A DNA stretch of 64,000 bases from an uncultured Pelagimonas sp. (GCA_947499735.1 CANMPP010000006.1:36966-100965); one strand, 5' to 3'; shown: positions 1 through 10,146, counted from the first letter of the stretch. Program-made: numbers and translations. Notes: generated by a model from the sequence alone, not told the origin.

Positions 1-1
1 C

Positions 2-3000
2 TATTCAGTCAACCTATTTGTCCGAGTGGGCCAAGATCGTACCGTAATCACGCAGGCGGGTAGCAATAATTTCGCGATAAATGTCGCGCATGATCTCGGC
101 GATGAACCGGTGATTGACGAAAGTCTTGCCATAGATGAAGACGGTTATGGTTTTGACTTTGTTCATCTTGCTTATGGTGGGCTCAATGTTTCGGTAGATG
201 TGAATATGGATAGCTTGTTTGTCGCGGGCCTACCGTGGGAAACACCTAACGTTGATGAAGACGGTAATCTGATCACATCAAGCGGCCGGGATGCGCTGAC
301 CTTCTTCAAAGGGTCCTTCAATGCCGGGGTCAAAATCGGTGATGGGTCCAGCATGCGCGTCATGCTTGGCGACTATAACCTAGGTGTCAAAATTGGAAAT
401 GGGTCTGAAATCTCCTTTATGAACGGAACCGGCAATGTTTCCGTCCGTTTTGGCAGCACGATAGAAGGGGATGATGGCAACAATCTCCAATTCTTGGACG
501 GTGTGTTGTTAGACGGCGCCAAGGTAAGCATTGGGCAGCTCAATGTTGTCGTCGAAGTCGGATACTCAAACGATCTATTTGTGAACTATGGCTGGAGCAG
601 TGATGAGGCAGCAGCTGACGCCTCTGACGATGACAGTTCGTTCTTCTCAGATATGTATGAGAGTCTTTCAAGCTTCACCAAAACAGGTGGTTTGTTTTCC
701 ACAGGTCAAAGCACCTGGAGCAATACAAAGGCAACGTTTGGCAATTTTGCATCTTTGGCGGTTTTTGGATTTTCCGCCGGCGGTGTAACAAATTACGGTG
801 ACGACCCGGGGCAAAATTCCAGTCAGTTCGCCAAGCGGACGAACGAAAATCAAAATACCAAATTGTACGCTAGTGCTAAATCGGCGATTTCGTCCGTCTA
901 CTCTGGCTTCAGTAGTCTAATGGGCTACACGACCAAAACTGCGCCTGCAACCACACTTACAGAGAAAGAGCAGAAAGAAAAGGACGCTAAAACATACGCT
1001 GATCCGTATGCCAGTGCATTCAATGATGGATACGAATTGCGTCAAGATATGAACAATATCTTCAACGCCTATTATGACGGCCTGCAGAACGGAGGAAATA
1101 TTATTCAAGCCGGTGCTGGTGCTGACGTAGTGATAACATATGGGTCAGGCAATATTGTATTTGGCGATTATCTCACGTCTATGTTTGTAGACTTCGCCAT
1201 CACGGCATTTTTCCCGGCGCATGCACAAGCGATTTCCTTGAATGAAATCGTGGCAATGTTGATCAATACAGAACATGATACAGCGGACGATTTAATAAAC
1301 GACAGCGCTAAATTCGATGCTGCCAAAGAGAGTTACTTGGCGAAGAATTCTTCTTCATCGCATTCCCCAACGACCCGATGGACGATGTATCTGGTCGAAC
1401 TCTTGCAGAATTTCGGAGATATCGGTCTCACCGTTCCCTATAATACTCTCGGGGAGCTGTTTAATTACGGCTATAATGCAGATGGATCGATCACCGCATA
1501 TGGCACGGATTGGAATGCGGTTGCTGGGCAACTAGCCAATGCGTTTTGGATCGATTTGACGCTGCCATCAAGCTTCTTGGGTGGTGTTGGTGCAATCGGA
1601 CCGGAGCTGATCAATGGCCTTTCCGGTGAAGAGGTTTTTGGTACGGCTGGTACTATGGTCAATACCGCGCTTGAGGGCGCGGAAGACCTTTTAGAGGACC
1701 AATTGAACCCGCTTGCAGGGTCAGACAGTGCAAGCGACGTTGATGAAGAAGTTGAAGAAGACCCGCTTGAAGCGTTGGAAAGCTTTATGCTGGATACTGA
1801 CGCGACAGGCAGCGGCAGTGGGGCTGATCTGTATTTCGGGTCTTCTGGCTTTCCAATCATTCCAGGTATTCCGAATTTTGCTTCTCTCTATGAAACGATC
1901 GTCAATTTTTCTGATGTCGTTGCACTTGGTGAAGGAGGTCCGCTCGACAGTCTGAAGAACATCAGTGAAAATCTCGACCTTCTCTCAGGCGATGGCGATA
2001 TTCTGGTCGGCATCGGTGGCGGCAATATGCAGTTTGGCGGCCACGGCGACGATCTGATGATCACAATGGGCGAGGTTGGTCACAATTTCGGTGGCTACGG
2101 CGACGATTTTATCCTGAGCCTTGGAAAATATGGGTACCTTAACGGCAATAGCGGTGATGACTATCTGATTGGATTGGGACAGTACAATGTTCTGCATGAC
2201 CAAATGGGCAACAATAGCGTTCTGGCAGTAGGAGATCGCAACGATGTGCGTCTCGGCAATGGAAATGATGCGCTATTGGTTATTGGTAACAAATCTAAAG
2301 CTCGTGGTGGCGGTGGCTATAACTTTATTATGGCCTATGGTGCCAAGAATTCGATCTACCTCTCCGGTAATGACGTCGTTTTTGCCGTAGGTGGCGAGAA
2401 TAACTATTACATTTTGGGCGGCGAAGGCAGTCAGGCACTGGTTCACAACTTTGGTGCGGCCAGTATTACGATATCACCGGGTGCAAAGGCCTATATTGAA
2501 GCTATCAGTGCGGGTGACACGTTCTCTGGAAGTGGTGGCGACGATTTGTTGATGTATGGGCGTGCATCAGATCAGGGATCTTTGATTGCTGATAGCGAAG
2601 CGGGTGCAGAGGAACTGCAACGTCAGGCCGAATTGGATCCTGATGCGTTTGGAGATGCTTGGTCTGCCTTGCAGGATGGTGGTGTTACCTCGTCACATGA
2701 TACATTGGTTCTGCGAGGCAATGAGATCATCGCTTATGGTGGATCGGGCGGGTCGAAAGACAAAGACCTCTATATCGTTGGATATGGCATCAAGGACGGC
2801 ATCATTGTCGATGCGGCGGGCAATAAGCTGGGCTTTGGGTATGAGACCGAAGACAAGGTTATCATTGGCGAACGTACCGGTGTTGCGGATTACAGTGGCG
2901 ATATGCTGGATGAGGCGGTCATGTTCCGCCGTGACGGCGATGATCTGATCATTTTCTCGCCCGATCATGTGGCCTTTAAGGATGATGTTGCCCCGCTGAA

Positions 3001-5602
3001 TTGGGACGCATTGACGGATGACGATCCGGATAATGATACAGACGCCATGAATTCGGTTCGTGTAAAGGACTACTTCAACAATTTAACAGCAAATGCTGCT
3101 CAAATCGTTCTATCGGTTTGGGATGATGGCTCTGTTTTGAACGAGTGGAAAGCGGAATATGATGGTGAAGAAAGCAAAGCCATTTTGGCCTTCGCCGAAG
3201 ACTATTTTGGCGATGATTTCGACGGGACAGATGAACAACTGCTCGAAGCTGAAGCAAAAATGCTAGAAGAGAATTCGAGCAGTATTCAGGCCATCCACAC
3301 GTGGTCGGAACACGAGTTTTCCGATTACACCTTCCTCGACGAAGATGGTGTAAAAGACCTGCTCAGCAGCTACGAGGCGATATACAACAGCTACCAGTCG
3401 AACGATCCGGACAATATCCCCAGCGAATATGAAATCTGGCAAGAGGTGTGGGCCGGTGAATATGACGAAACCGCGCAGACATGGAAATCTGGCAGTGTCG
3501 TGCAATCTGGTGAAGGTCTGGATAAGTACAAGATTGCGCAAGCCACGGGCCTGTTCCTAACGGGTGGCGTTGGTGACGACAAAATCGAAGGTACGCAACT
3601 GGGAGATGCCATTGAGGGCGGCGCCGGTGATGATGTGCTGAACGGTGCAGAAGACAACGATACAATCATTGGTGACCTAGGTAATGACACTCTAGATGGC
3701 GGCGATGGTGACGGCGATGTGCTGGAATACCTCAAGCTGGATGCGGCTATCTTCCTAGACATGTCCCAGCAAACGGTGACTTACACGATCGATGGAACCC
3801 AGTTTACTGACGAGATCAGTGGTTTTGAAATCGTGTCAGCGACCGAGTTTGATGACTACCTTCTTGGCAGTGTCGATGATGACATATTGCTGGGCAACGA
3901 CGGGTTCGATACGTTGGTTGGCTTTGCAGGCGATGATCAAATCCAGGTTGGCGCTGGTGGCGCATATGTCAAAGCGGGTGCCGGCGATGATACGATCCTG
4001 CTGGACGGAGAATTCGAAACGTCTGTGGGTGCTAAAACGTCCTATTTGGACGGTGGCGCGGATTCCGATTGGATTGACGTAACCGCATCCAGTGTTGCGG
4101 CTGTTATTGATATGGCGGCAAGTTCACTGTCATTGGATGGGAACAACATAAATTTCTTCAACTTCGAAAATGCGGTTGGCAGTTTTTATGATGACGTCTT
4201 TATTGGCAGCGCTGGTGCGAATGCGTTGGAGGGTATCGACGGCAATGATACATTCTCCGGAGATTTGGCAGGCGATACGGTCACCGGTGGCGATGGCACC
4301 GATACGCTGGATTTGTCGGGAATCGCTGGTGGCGTGAGTGTCGATTTGGAAACAGGTTCAGCCACATTCACCTCCGGCGTGGCATCTACAACGATCTATG
4401 AAATCGAGAATGTCATCACGGGTGACGGCAATGATACCATTACCGGGGTTGCTGACGTGGCAGAGGTTTTCTCGGCCGGATTGGGAAGCAATGTGATTAT
4501 CGGCAACGCCGAGGATTTCGATACAGTCGACTATTCGGGCGTTGATACCGCAATTGTGGCAGATCTTGAGCTAGGTACCGTTACGGGCAGTGGTCTATCT
4601 GATCAAGTTAGCGACATTGCCATGCTGGTAGGGTCAGAATTTGACGACCAAATCACAGCGGCTGGAACCGGATCCACACTGGCGGGCGCAGCGGGCGATG
4701 ACACCATGATGGGTGCTGCCGGAGATGATGTGTTCATCGGTGGATCGGGCAGTGATATGATCGATGGCGGTGATGGGATCGACTTTGTCGATTATAGCAC
4801 GCTCGATGCCGGCATTGCGGTCTCGGTCGATCTGATCAATCAAATGGCGACATATGGTTCGGATACTGACACGCTGAAAAACGTTGAAGATATCTGGGCA
4901 ACTGAAGAAGCCGATACAGTGATCGGCGATAACTCATCCAATTATATTGCAGGTGCCGGAGGCGACGATTCACTTGCCGGTAAGTCAGGTGATGATGCGA
5001 TCTATGGCGGTGACGGAAATGACACTGTATCTGGTGGTGCCGGAGATGACACGCTGAATGGCGATTTGGGGGGTGACACGCTTATCAGTGGTGCAGGGGA
5101 TGATATGCTGGTTGGCGGTTCGGGCAGTGATACATTCATTGTCCATGCCGGATCCGGCAGCACCATCATTGAAGATGCCGAATTTGATACAGAGATTGGT
5201 CTGTCCAGTGTTACGACGATGGAGGCGGACACGACCGATATCCTACAAATTGGTGAGGACAGCGAGGGTGTTACCTCGGACGACATTTGGCTGAGCCAAG
5301 AGGGCGATCACTTGATGATCGAGGTGTTGGATGCGGACGGATCCACATTGTCTACGCACCAGTTGAGCAATTGGTATCTCTTGGATGAAGATGACTACGA
5401 GGACGGCGTGGTCGACGGGCTGAGAATGGATGAATTCCACGCAGGGGCTGATGTCTTGGAACAATCTTCGGTTCAACAACTGGTAGATGCTATGGCGGCA
5501 TGGACGCCTGACAATGGAGCGATTGATGATCGCTACGCGGCGCTGCGGCAGGAACAAACCCTTGTGTCATCTGTTGCGAATGCTTGGCGCCCATCTGCAT
5601 AG
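2..5602 (+). CDS. RTX exoprotein with MARTX-like repeats, 5' end outside window
   Basis: Large secreted calcium-binding RTX protein. Only the last ~1,866 codons are visible. The frame is open to the window edge and a MARTX-like repeat is already under way there, so the GTG at 26 is probably internal. Order seen: glycine/valine repeats of the V-G-x-G-x(n)-G-x-x-N type (bases ~2-600), a non-repetitive acidic segment, a second block with GxxNxxxxxG spacing (~1990-2480), then classic GGxGxDx nonapeptides (~3560-5160), and a short C-terminal tail. The tail is of the kind that carries the type I secretion signal. The exporter genes follow directly. The protein is very acidic, as usual for calcium-folded extracellular RTX proteins. 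No catalytic domain is recognised in the visible part, so toxin, adhesin and surface-layer roles all remain possible. Confidence 0.88.
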   Translation, partial: YSVNLFVRVGQDRTVITQAGSNNFAINVAHDLGDEPVIDESLAIDEDGYGFDFVHLAYGGLNVSVDVNMDSLFVAGLPWETPNVDEDGNLITSSGRDALTFFKGSFNAGVKIGDGSSMRVMLGDYNLGVKIGNGSEISFMNGTGNVSVRFGSTIEGDDGNNLQFLDGVLLDGAKVSIGQLNVVVEVGYSNDLFVNYGWSSDEAAADASDDDSSFFSDMYESLSSFTKTGGLFSTGQSTWSNTKATFGNFASLAVFGFSAGGVTNYGDDPGQNSSQFAKRTNENQNTKLYASAKSAISSVYSGFSSLMGYTTKTAPATTLTEKEQKEKDAKTYADPYASAFNDGYELRQDMNNIFNAYYDGLQNGGNIIQAGAGADVVITYGSGNIVFGDYLTSMFVDFAITAFFPAHAQAISLNEIVAMLINTEHDTADDLINDSAKFDAAKESYLAKNSSSSHSPTTRWTMYLVELLQNFGDIGLTVPYNTLGELFNYGYNADGSITAYGTDWNAVAGQLANAFWIDLTLPSSFLGGVGAIGPELINGLSGEEVFGTAGTMVNTALEGAEDLLEDQLNPLAGSDSASDVDEEVEEDPLEALESFMLDTDATGSGSGADLYFGSSGFPIIPGIPNFASLYETIVNFSDVVALGEGGPLDSLKNISENLDLLSGDGDILVGIGGGNMQFGGHGDDLMITMGEVGHNFGGYGDDFILSLGKYGYLNGNSGDDYLIGLGQYNVLHDQMGNNSVLAVGDRNDVRLGNGNDALLVIGNKSKARGGGGYNFIMAYGAKNSIYLSGNDVVFAVGGENNYYILGGEGSQALVHNFGAASITISPGAKAYIEAISAGDTFSGSGGDDLLMYGRASDQGSLIADSEAGAEELQRQAELDPDAFGDAWSALQDGGVTSSHDTLVLRGNEIIAYGGSGGSKDKDLYIVGYGIKDGIIVDAAGNKLGFGYETEDKVIIGERTGVADYSGDMLDEAVMFRRDGDDLIIFSPDHVAFKDDVAPLNWDALTDDDPDNDTDAMNSVRVKDYFNNLTANAAQIVLSVWDDGSVLNEWKAEYDGEESKAILAFAEDYFGDDFDGTDEQLLEAEAKMLEENSSSIQAIHTWSEHEFSDYTFLDEDGVKDLLSSYEAIYNSYQSNDPDNIPSEYEIWQEVWAGEYDETAQTWKSGSVVQSGEGLDKYKIAQATGLFLTGGVGDDKIEGTQLGDAIEGGAGDDVLNGAEDNDTIIGDLGNDTLDGGDGDGDVLEYLKLDAAIFLDMSQQTVTYTIDGTQFTDEISGFEIVSATEFDDYLLGSVDDDILLGNDGFDTLVGFAGDDQIQVGAGGAYVKAGAGDDTILLDGEFETSVGAKTSYLDGGADSDWIDVTASSVAAVIDMAASSLSLDGNNINFFNFENAVGSFYDDVFIGSAGANALEGIDGNDTFSGDLAGDTVTGGDGTDTLDLSGIAGGVSVDLETGSATFTSGVASTTIYEIENVITGDGNDTITGVADVAEVFSAGLGSNVIIGNAEDFDTVDYSGVDTAIVADLELGTVTGSGLSDQVSDIAMLVGSEFDDQITAAGTGSTLAGAAGDDTMMGAAGDDVFIGGSGSDMIDGGDGIDFVDYSTLDAGIAVSVDLINQMATYGSDTDTLKNVEDIWATEEADTVIGDNSSNYIAGAGGDDSLAGKSGDDAIYGGDGNDTVSGGAGDDTLNGDLGGDTLISGAGDDMLVGGSGSDTFIVHAGSGSTIIEDAEFDTEIGLSSVTTMEADTTDILQIGEDSEGVTSDDIWLSQEGDHLMIEVLDADGSTLSTHQLSNWYLLDEDDYEDGVVDGLRMDEFHAGADVLEQSSVQQLVDAMAAWTPDNGAIDDRYAALRQEQTLVSSVANAWRPSA
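3559..5160 (+). repeat. RTX nonapeptide repeat region
   Basis: Degenerate in-frame coding repeats of the GGxGxDx type, in several clusters separated by beta-rich spacers. At DNA level they appear as recurrent ggcgatgat/ggtgatgac words. These are protein repeats that bind calcium, not a DNA-level repeat array. Confidence 0.85.
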
Positions 5603-5615
5603 AAAAAATCAAGCG

Positions 5616-5655
5616 CATCGCCTGCTAACGCTTAGGAAAGTGGCAGCAGGCGATG
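5616..5655 (+). terminator. 11-bp perfect inverted repeat after RTX gene
   Basis: CATCGCCTGCT (5616-5626) pairs perfectly with AGCAGGCGATG (5645-5655) across an 18-nt loop, 13 bases after the RTX stop codon. There is no strong T-run after it, so it may be a terminator, attenuator or mRNA-stabilising stem. It suggests the exporter genes are at least partly transcribed separately. Confidence 0.55.
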
Positions 5656-5709
5656 ATTTGTATCCTTGTGGTCAGAATTGACATGAAGTTGTGACTTGTT
5701 TGATGTACG

Positions 5710-5721
5710 CCTGTATACAGG
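5710..5721. promoter_or_regulatory. Palindrome CCTGTATACAGG upstream of exporter gene
   Basis: Perfect 12-bp palindrome about 90 bases before the ABC exporter start. Its core TGTATACA recurs at 10135-10146 in front of the GntR regulator. FCD-subfamily GntR proteins often use operators centred on GTATAC, so this is a plausible operator for the regulator at 9443-10081 (inference). Confidence 0.5.
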
Positions 5722-5812
5722 TTTGGTTGGCGTATGTTCGAACCTAAACACATTTTAATGGCTGCAATGATTGGAAGCAGGCACGCGTGTGCTTGTTTTC
5801 TCGGGGGCAACA

Positions 5813-7999
5813 ATGCTTGGCAAAACGCGTAGCGCATCTGACACGATTATCGATGTAAAGCCGGTTAAGGATGATGGCGTTGACACGGGGATCATTTGTC
5901 TCGTGAACGTTCTACAGGTCCTTGGTCTGCCAGCTGATGGTGCACAGCTGCGTCACCAATATGCCGAACCTGGACGGAAGATTTCGGCAGATTCCATGGT
6001 GCGCGCCATCAAGCGTCTGGGTCTGAAAGGGCGGATCAGTCAGGTCAAAGTGTCCAAACTCGACAGCCTGCCACGCCCTGCGATTGTCGAATTAAGATCG
6101 GGTGAGTTTATGGTTTTTGGTGGCGTAAAGGACAGCAAGGTTTTGCTGTTGGATGCGCGAACCAACCAAATCACGTCCCGGGACATTAAATCTTTTGGTA
6201 CGGAATGGAGCGGGCGCGTCATTCAGGTGACAAAGCGCGCTACTCTGGGCGGACAGGGTAGCACGTTTGACATTTCGTGGTTTGTGCCCGCCATATGGAA
6301 ATACCGTCGCTTGTTTTCTGAGGTTCTGATTGCGTCTTTTTTCCTGCAAATCGCGGCGCTTGTGACCCCTCTGTTTTTTCAGGTCGTTATCGATAAAGTT
6401 CTCGTTCACCGCGGGCTTACCACCCTTGACGTGCTTGTGTTTGCGTTGATCGTTGTCTCGATTTTCGAAGTGCTATTGGGCGGCCTGCGGACCTATATTT
6501 TTTCGCACACAACCAACCGGATTGATGTCGAATTGGGCGCGAAACTATACCGTCACCTATTGGCGCTGCCGCTTTCATATTTTGAAGCACGCCAAGTTGG
6601 ACAATCCGTCGCGCGTGTCCGAGAACTGGAAAACATCCGTGAATTTATCACGGGGTCTACGCTAACGCTGTTGATCGATGCCGTTTTCACGACCATTTTC
6701 TTTGTCGTCATGTGGTATTTTAGCCCGCTCTTGACCATGATTGTCCTAGGTTCGATCCCTTTCTTTGTTTTGCTGGCGGTGTTTGTGACCCCTGTGCTTC
6801 GCGCGCGTCTAGAGGAAAAGTTCGAACACGGTGCCAAGAACCAAGCCTTCTTGGTTGAAAGCGTCACCGGGGTTGAAACCATGAAGGCGCTGTCAGTCGA
6901 ACCGCAATCTCAGCGTCGATGGGAAGAACAATTGGCCGCCTATGTTGGTGCGTCTTTTCGGACGACCAATTTGGGCAATATCGCCAGTCAGGGGACCCAA
7001 CTGATTAACAAAATCACCATGGCCCTGACATTGTATTTCGGCGCGCTGGCTGTTGTATCAGGGGACCTTAGCGTTGGGCAGCTGGTTGCGTTCAATATGC
7101 TGGCATCGCGCGTGACAGGTCCTATTTTGCGATTGGCGCAGCTCTGGAATGATTTTCAGCAGGCCAAACTGTCCGTGCAGAGGTTGGGCGACATTCTGAA
7201 CGTACCTACCGAGCCACAATATAATCCAAACCGGGCGACACTGAAACGTATTCAAGGGCGCGTTGTGTTTGATCAGGTGCGGTTCCGCTATCGCCCGGAC
7301 CTGCGCGATACCCTTTCAGGGATTGATTTAGACGTCAGGCCAGGTCAGGTCGTGGGTATTGTTGGCCCTTCAGGATCTGGAAAATCGACGCTGACAAAGT
7401 TGATCCAGCGCCTATATGTTCCCTCGTCTGGTCGGGTCTTGGTAGACGGTTTGGATCTGACCAGCATTGACCCAAGTTGGTTGCGCCAACAGGTGGGCGT
7501 CGTTCTACAAGAAAGCCTGTTATTCAATCGTTCTGTTCGTGAAAATATTGCGCTTAGCGATCCGGGGATGCCGTTTGAACGTGTTGTTGCAGCTGTCAAA
7601 ATGGCGGGTGCGGAGGAATTTATTTCTGAACTTCCCGAAGGCTATGACACTTTGGTCGGCGAACGGGGTGCAAATTTGTCAGGGGGGCAAAGGCAACGTT
7701 TGGCTATTGCCCGGGCTTTGGTGACCAATCCGAGTATCTTGATTTTTGACGAGGCAACGTCGGCTTTGGATTATGAATCTGAACAGCTTATCCAGAAAAA
7801 CATGGCAGATATTTGCAAAGGTCGCACCGTGATCATAATCGCGCATCGCCTGTCTACAGTGCGCCATGCGGATCGGATCGTATCGATGAAAGACGGCGCT
7901 GTTATCGAGGATGGGACGCATGACGAATTGTTGCGAGCCGGAGGGCAGTATGCACGGTTGTGGAAAATTCAATCCGGTGAAACGATCAACGTGGCGTAG
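5813..7999 (+). CDS. Type I secretion ABC transporter (HlyB family)
   Basis: Inner-membrane ATPase/permease that should export the neighbouring RTX protein. The start is set at ATG 5813 (728 aa), with GGGGG at 5803-5807 as ribosome site; a TTG at 5771 would add 14 residues. Residues ~1-140 form a C39-peptidase-like domain that cannot be active: Thr25 sits where the catalytic Cys is expected and Glu98 where the His should be, as in haemolysin-type exporters. Membrane helices span ~160-430. The nucleotide-binding domain has Walker A GPSGSGKST (~518-526), LSGGQ signature, Walker B with DEATSALD, and an AHR switch. HlyD follows after 5 bases. Confidence 0.93.
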   Translation: MLGKTRSASDTIIDVKPVKDDGVDTGIICLVNVLQVLGLPADGAQLRHQYAEPGRKISADSMVRAIKRLGLKGRISQVKVSKLDSLPRPAIVELRSGEFMVFGGVKDSKVLLLDARTNQITSRDIKSFGTEWSGRVIQVTKRATLGGQGSTFDISWFVPAIWKYRRLFSEVLIASFFLQIAALVTPLFFQVVIDKVLVHRGLTTLDVLVFALIVVSIFEVLLGGLRTYIFSHTTNRIDVELGAKLYRHLLALPLSYFEARQVGQSVARVRELENIREFITGSTLTLLIDAVFTTIFFVVMWYFSPLLTMIVLGSIPFFVLLAVFVTPVLRARLEEKFEHGAKNQAFLVESVTGVETMKALSVEPQSQRRWEEQLAAYVGASFRTTNLGNIASQGTQLINKITMALTLYFGALAVVSGDLSVGQLVAFNMLASRVTGPILRLAQLWNDFQQAKLSVQRLGDILNVPTEPQYNPNRATLKRIQGRVVFDQVRFRYRPDLRDTLSGIDLDVRPGQVVGIVGPSGSGKSTLTKLIQRLYVPSSGRVLVDGLDLTSIDPSWLRQQVGVVLQESLLFNRSVRENIALSDPGMPFERVVAAVKMAGAEEFISELPEGYDTLVGERGANLSGGQRQRLAIARALVTNPSILIFDEATSALDYESEQLIQKNMADICKGRTVIIIAHRLSTVRHADRIVSMKDGAVIEDGTHDELLRAGGQYARLWKIQSGETINVA

Positions 8000-8004
8000 A
8001 AAAG

Positions 8005-9423
8005 ATGAAGCAGATCGGAAAAATTGAACCCATTCAAGTTGAGTCACATAAAGTGGCCAATGCAAATCAAACCCGGCCGAAAAAGCCTGCTCGTGCGCCT
8101 TCAAACCCGGCTCTTGTAAAAGGGGCAAATCGCGAATTTTTACCCGCTGCATTGGAAATCTTGGAAACGCCAGCCAACCCTGCCGGGCGTGCGATGGCGA
8201 TATTGATTGTCGCGATGTTTTGCATCGCCATTGGATGGGCCGTGATTGGCAAAGTAGACGTTGTCGCGATCGCGCCGGGACAGATCTCACCGGTAGGTGG
8301 CAATAAACTGATACAACCTTTGGAAATTGGCACAATTCGCGCGATCCATGTGTCGGATGGGCAGCGTGTTGAGGCCGGGCAAATTCTTGTGGAATTGGAT
8401 CCGACCGAAGATGATGTTGATTTGGACCAACTGCGCCAACAGCAGATCGAGCACGGGTTAGAGGCATCGCGTCTACGTGCCTTTATCTCTGCGCTATTGG
8501 GGGATGGTGTCCGCTTTAGTGCGGATCGTGTTGGTGCGAGCGAATTGTTGGTGCGCATACACGAAACGCAACTGCGCAGTGATCTCGCAGCCTTTGAAGC
8601 CGAAGCCGCCAGCATTGCTGCAGAACGCAGTCGCCTTGTGTCAGCTAAAAATTCGGCCGCTGCTGAGTTAGAAAAAAGCCTTCAAACGCTGCCCATCATT
8701 CGGGACCGCGAGGCGTCAACGCGGGAACTTTTTGACAAAGGTCTGAGGACCCGGCCCGACCTCCAACAGATTGAAGCGGCTGTGATAACGGCGGTACATG
8801 ATTTGGAAATTCACAAAAACCGTGTCGCTGAGGTTGAATCAGAACTGGTTGCAATTGAAAAACAACATGCGTTTTTGGTCGCCTCGCATTTGCGGCAGGC
8901 CTATGCATCTTTGACAGAGGCTGAGACAATGTTGTCGCAGTTGGAACTGGCGACGCACCGCGCGGAAACGCGTAAAGATCGCCATGTGTTGCGATCCCCT
9001 GTATCTGGAACCGTGCAACAAATGCAGGTGCATACGATTGGTGGCGTCGTGCAACCGGCCACGCCTATTATGTTGATCGTGCCCAGTGAAGCGCCTTTGG
9101 AAATTCGCGCTAACCTTTTGAATAAAGATATGGGACGGATCTTTGAGGGGCAGGATGTCGAGGTGAAATTAGATGCGTTCGATTTCACCGAATTTGGCAC
9201 AGTGCAGGGAAAATTGATGTCCATTTCGCAAGACGCCATACAGCAAGATGGTGCCGGTCTGGTCTATGAAGGGCGTGTGCAGATCGATATGGAGGGATCG
9301 CAAATCGCGCTTACGCCCGGCATGTCCGTGACGGTTGAAATCAAAATTGGCACACGCCGGATCATTGATTTCATCCTGTCACCGCTTAAACGATATCAAG
9401 ATGAAGCGCTTCGCGAAGTCTAA
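8005..9423 (+). CDS. Type I secretion membrane fusion protein (HlyD family)
   Basis: Periplasmic adaptor of the RTX secretion system, 472 aa. It has a cytoplasmic N-terminus of ~65 residues and a single membrane helix (~67-85). The lipoyl-like half motif (DGQRVEAGQIL) follows, then a long coiled-coil hairpin rich in Glu/Ala/Leu, and the second half motif (LRSPVSGTV). The end resembles the typical HlyD C-terminus (GTRRIIDFILSPL). It would bridge the ABC exporter to an outer-membrane TolC, which is not encoded in this window. It is five bases after the exporter stop, so they are co-translated. Confidence 0.92.
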   Translation: MKQIGKIEPIQVESHKVANANQTRPKKPARAPSNPALVKGANREFLPAALEILETPANPAGRAMAILIVAMFCIAIGWAVIGKVDVVAIAPGQISPVGGNKLIQPLEIGTIRAIHVSDGQRVEAGQILVELDPTEDDVDLDQLRQQQIEHGLEASRLRAFISALLGDGVRFSADRVGASELLVRIHETQLRSDLAAFEAEAASIAAERSRLVSAKNSAAAELEKSLQTLPIIRDREASTRELFDKGLRTRPDLQQIEAAVITAVHDLEIHKNRVAEVESELVAIEKQHAFLVASHLRQAYASLTEAETMLSQLELATHRAETRKDRHVLRSPVSGTVQQMQVHTIGGVVQPATPIMLIVPSEAPLEIRANLLNKDMGRIFEGQDVEVKLDAFDFTEFGTVQGKLMSISQDAIQQDGAGLVYEGRVQIDMEGSQIALTPGMSVTVEIKIGTRRIIDFILSPLKRYQDEALREV

Positions 9424-9442
9424 AGACCCAAGCTTGCCGATC

Positions 9443-10081
9443 CTAAACAGATGCTGCTGCCAGAGGCGAGGCAAGCGTAGGTTCTAGCTTTGCCAAGACT
9501 AGAAACAGTTCTTGTGCATTCAGCGGTGCGTTCGTGTCTATTTGACCCATGATGTCAGATACATGTTCAAACGCGGCAATCGGGTTTGCAGCCACACTTT
9601 TCATATGCCAGCGGATCACGCGCCAATAGCTTGCGGCGAATGCGTCGCGCAGGATCGGATCCAAAATGAGATCGGAAAAGGTGTCATTCAATCGCAGATG
9701 AATTGAAAACTGCATCTCTGGATTGGACGCTGGGGCTGATGTTGCAATGCCTCTAAGCGACAGGATTTCTGTTTGAACCTCTACTGATAGGTTCGGCAAG
9801 GGTTGCATCAGTGCTGCATGGATCAATCCACGAAAGACGGAAAAATCCCGGTCTCTTTCTTCATCTAAAAGGGGCGTTACAACCGTGCCGACACCCGATT
9901 TGGTGAAGACCAATCTTTCATAGGACAAACGTTGCAAAATCTGCCGTATCGGCGTGCGTGACATACCGTATTCATTCGCAAGCGCCGTCTCGTGCAGCGT
10001 CATTTCCCCTTGATGCGAGGACATGCAAATCATTTTGCGAATTTCTGACAGGGTTGAGGCAAATTTTGTGGTCTGAGACAT
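9443..10081 (-). CDS. GntR-family regulator, FCD subfamily
   Basis: 212-aa DNA-binding regulator. The N-terminal winged helix shows the GntR pattern (LANEYGMSRTPIRQILQRL), followed by an all-alpha ligand-binding domain of FCD type. It is convergent with the secretion operon, with only 19 bases between the stops. A near-palindrome CATGTATACAAG lies 54 bases upstream of its start and shares its core with the palindrome before the exporter gene. Autoregulation plus control of the exporter is therefore plausible. The ligand is unknown; FCD regulators usually sense small carboxylic acids. Confidence 0.82.
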   Translation of the reverse strand: MSQTTKFASTLSEIRKMICMSSHQGEMTLHETALANEYGMSRTPIRQILQRLSYERLVFTKSGVGTVVTPLLDEERDRDFSVFRGLIHAALMQPLPNLSVEVQTEILSLRGIATSAPASNPEMQFSIHLRLNDTFSDLILDPILRDAFAASYWRVIRWHMKSVAANPIAAFEHVSDIMGQIDTNAPLNAQELFLVLAKLEPTLASPLAAASV

Positions 10082-10134
10082 GCAATTTTTGTTTTCTTGA
10101 CTGCTTAGCGATTGACTGATTTGCGGCTATAGTA

Positions 10135-10146
10135 CATGTATACAAG
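10135..10146. promoter_or_regulatory. Near-palindrome CATGTATACAAG before GntR gene
   Basis: One mismatched pair away from a perfect 12-bp palindrome. It shares TGTATACA with the site at 5710-5721. It lies in the divergent region between the GntR regulator and a doubtful small ORF, in the right place for an autoregulatory operator. Confidence 0.5.

Noticed and set aside
26..28. GTG as the start of the RTX gene
   Set aside because: The frame is open to the window edge and the residues before it continue the repeat pattern, so the gene most likely begins upstream.
3559..5160. Tandem repeat array that could be mistaken for a CRISPR or satellite
   Set aside because: Repeats are in frame, degenerate and encode GGxGxDx; no identical repeats with unique spacers.
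5813..7999. Exporter as a bacteriocin-processing peptidase (PCAT)
   Set aside because: The C39-like domain lacks both the catalytic Cys and His.
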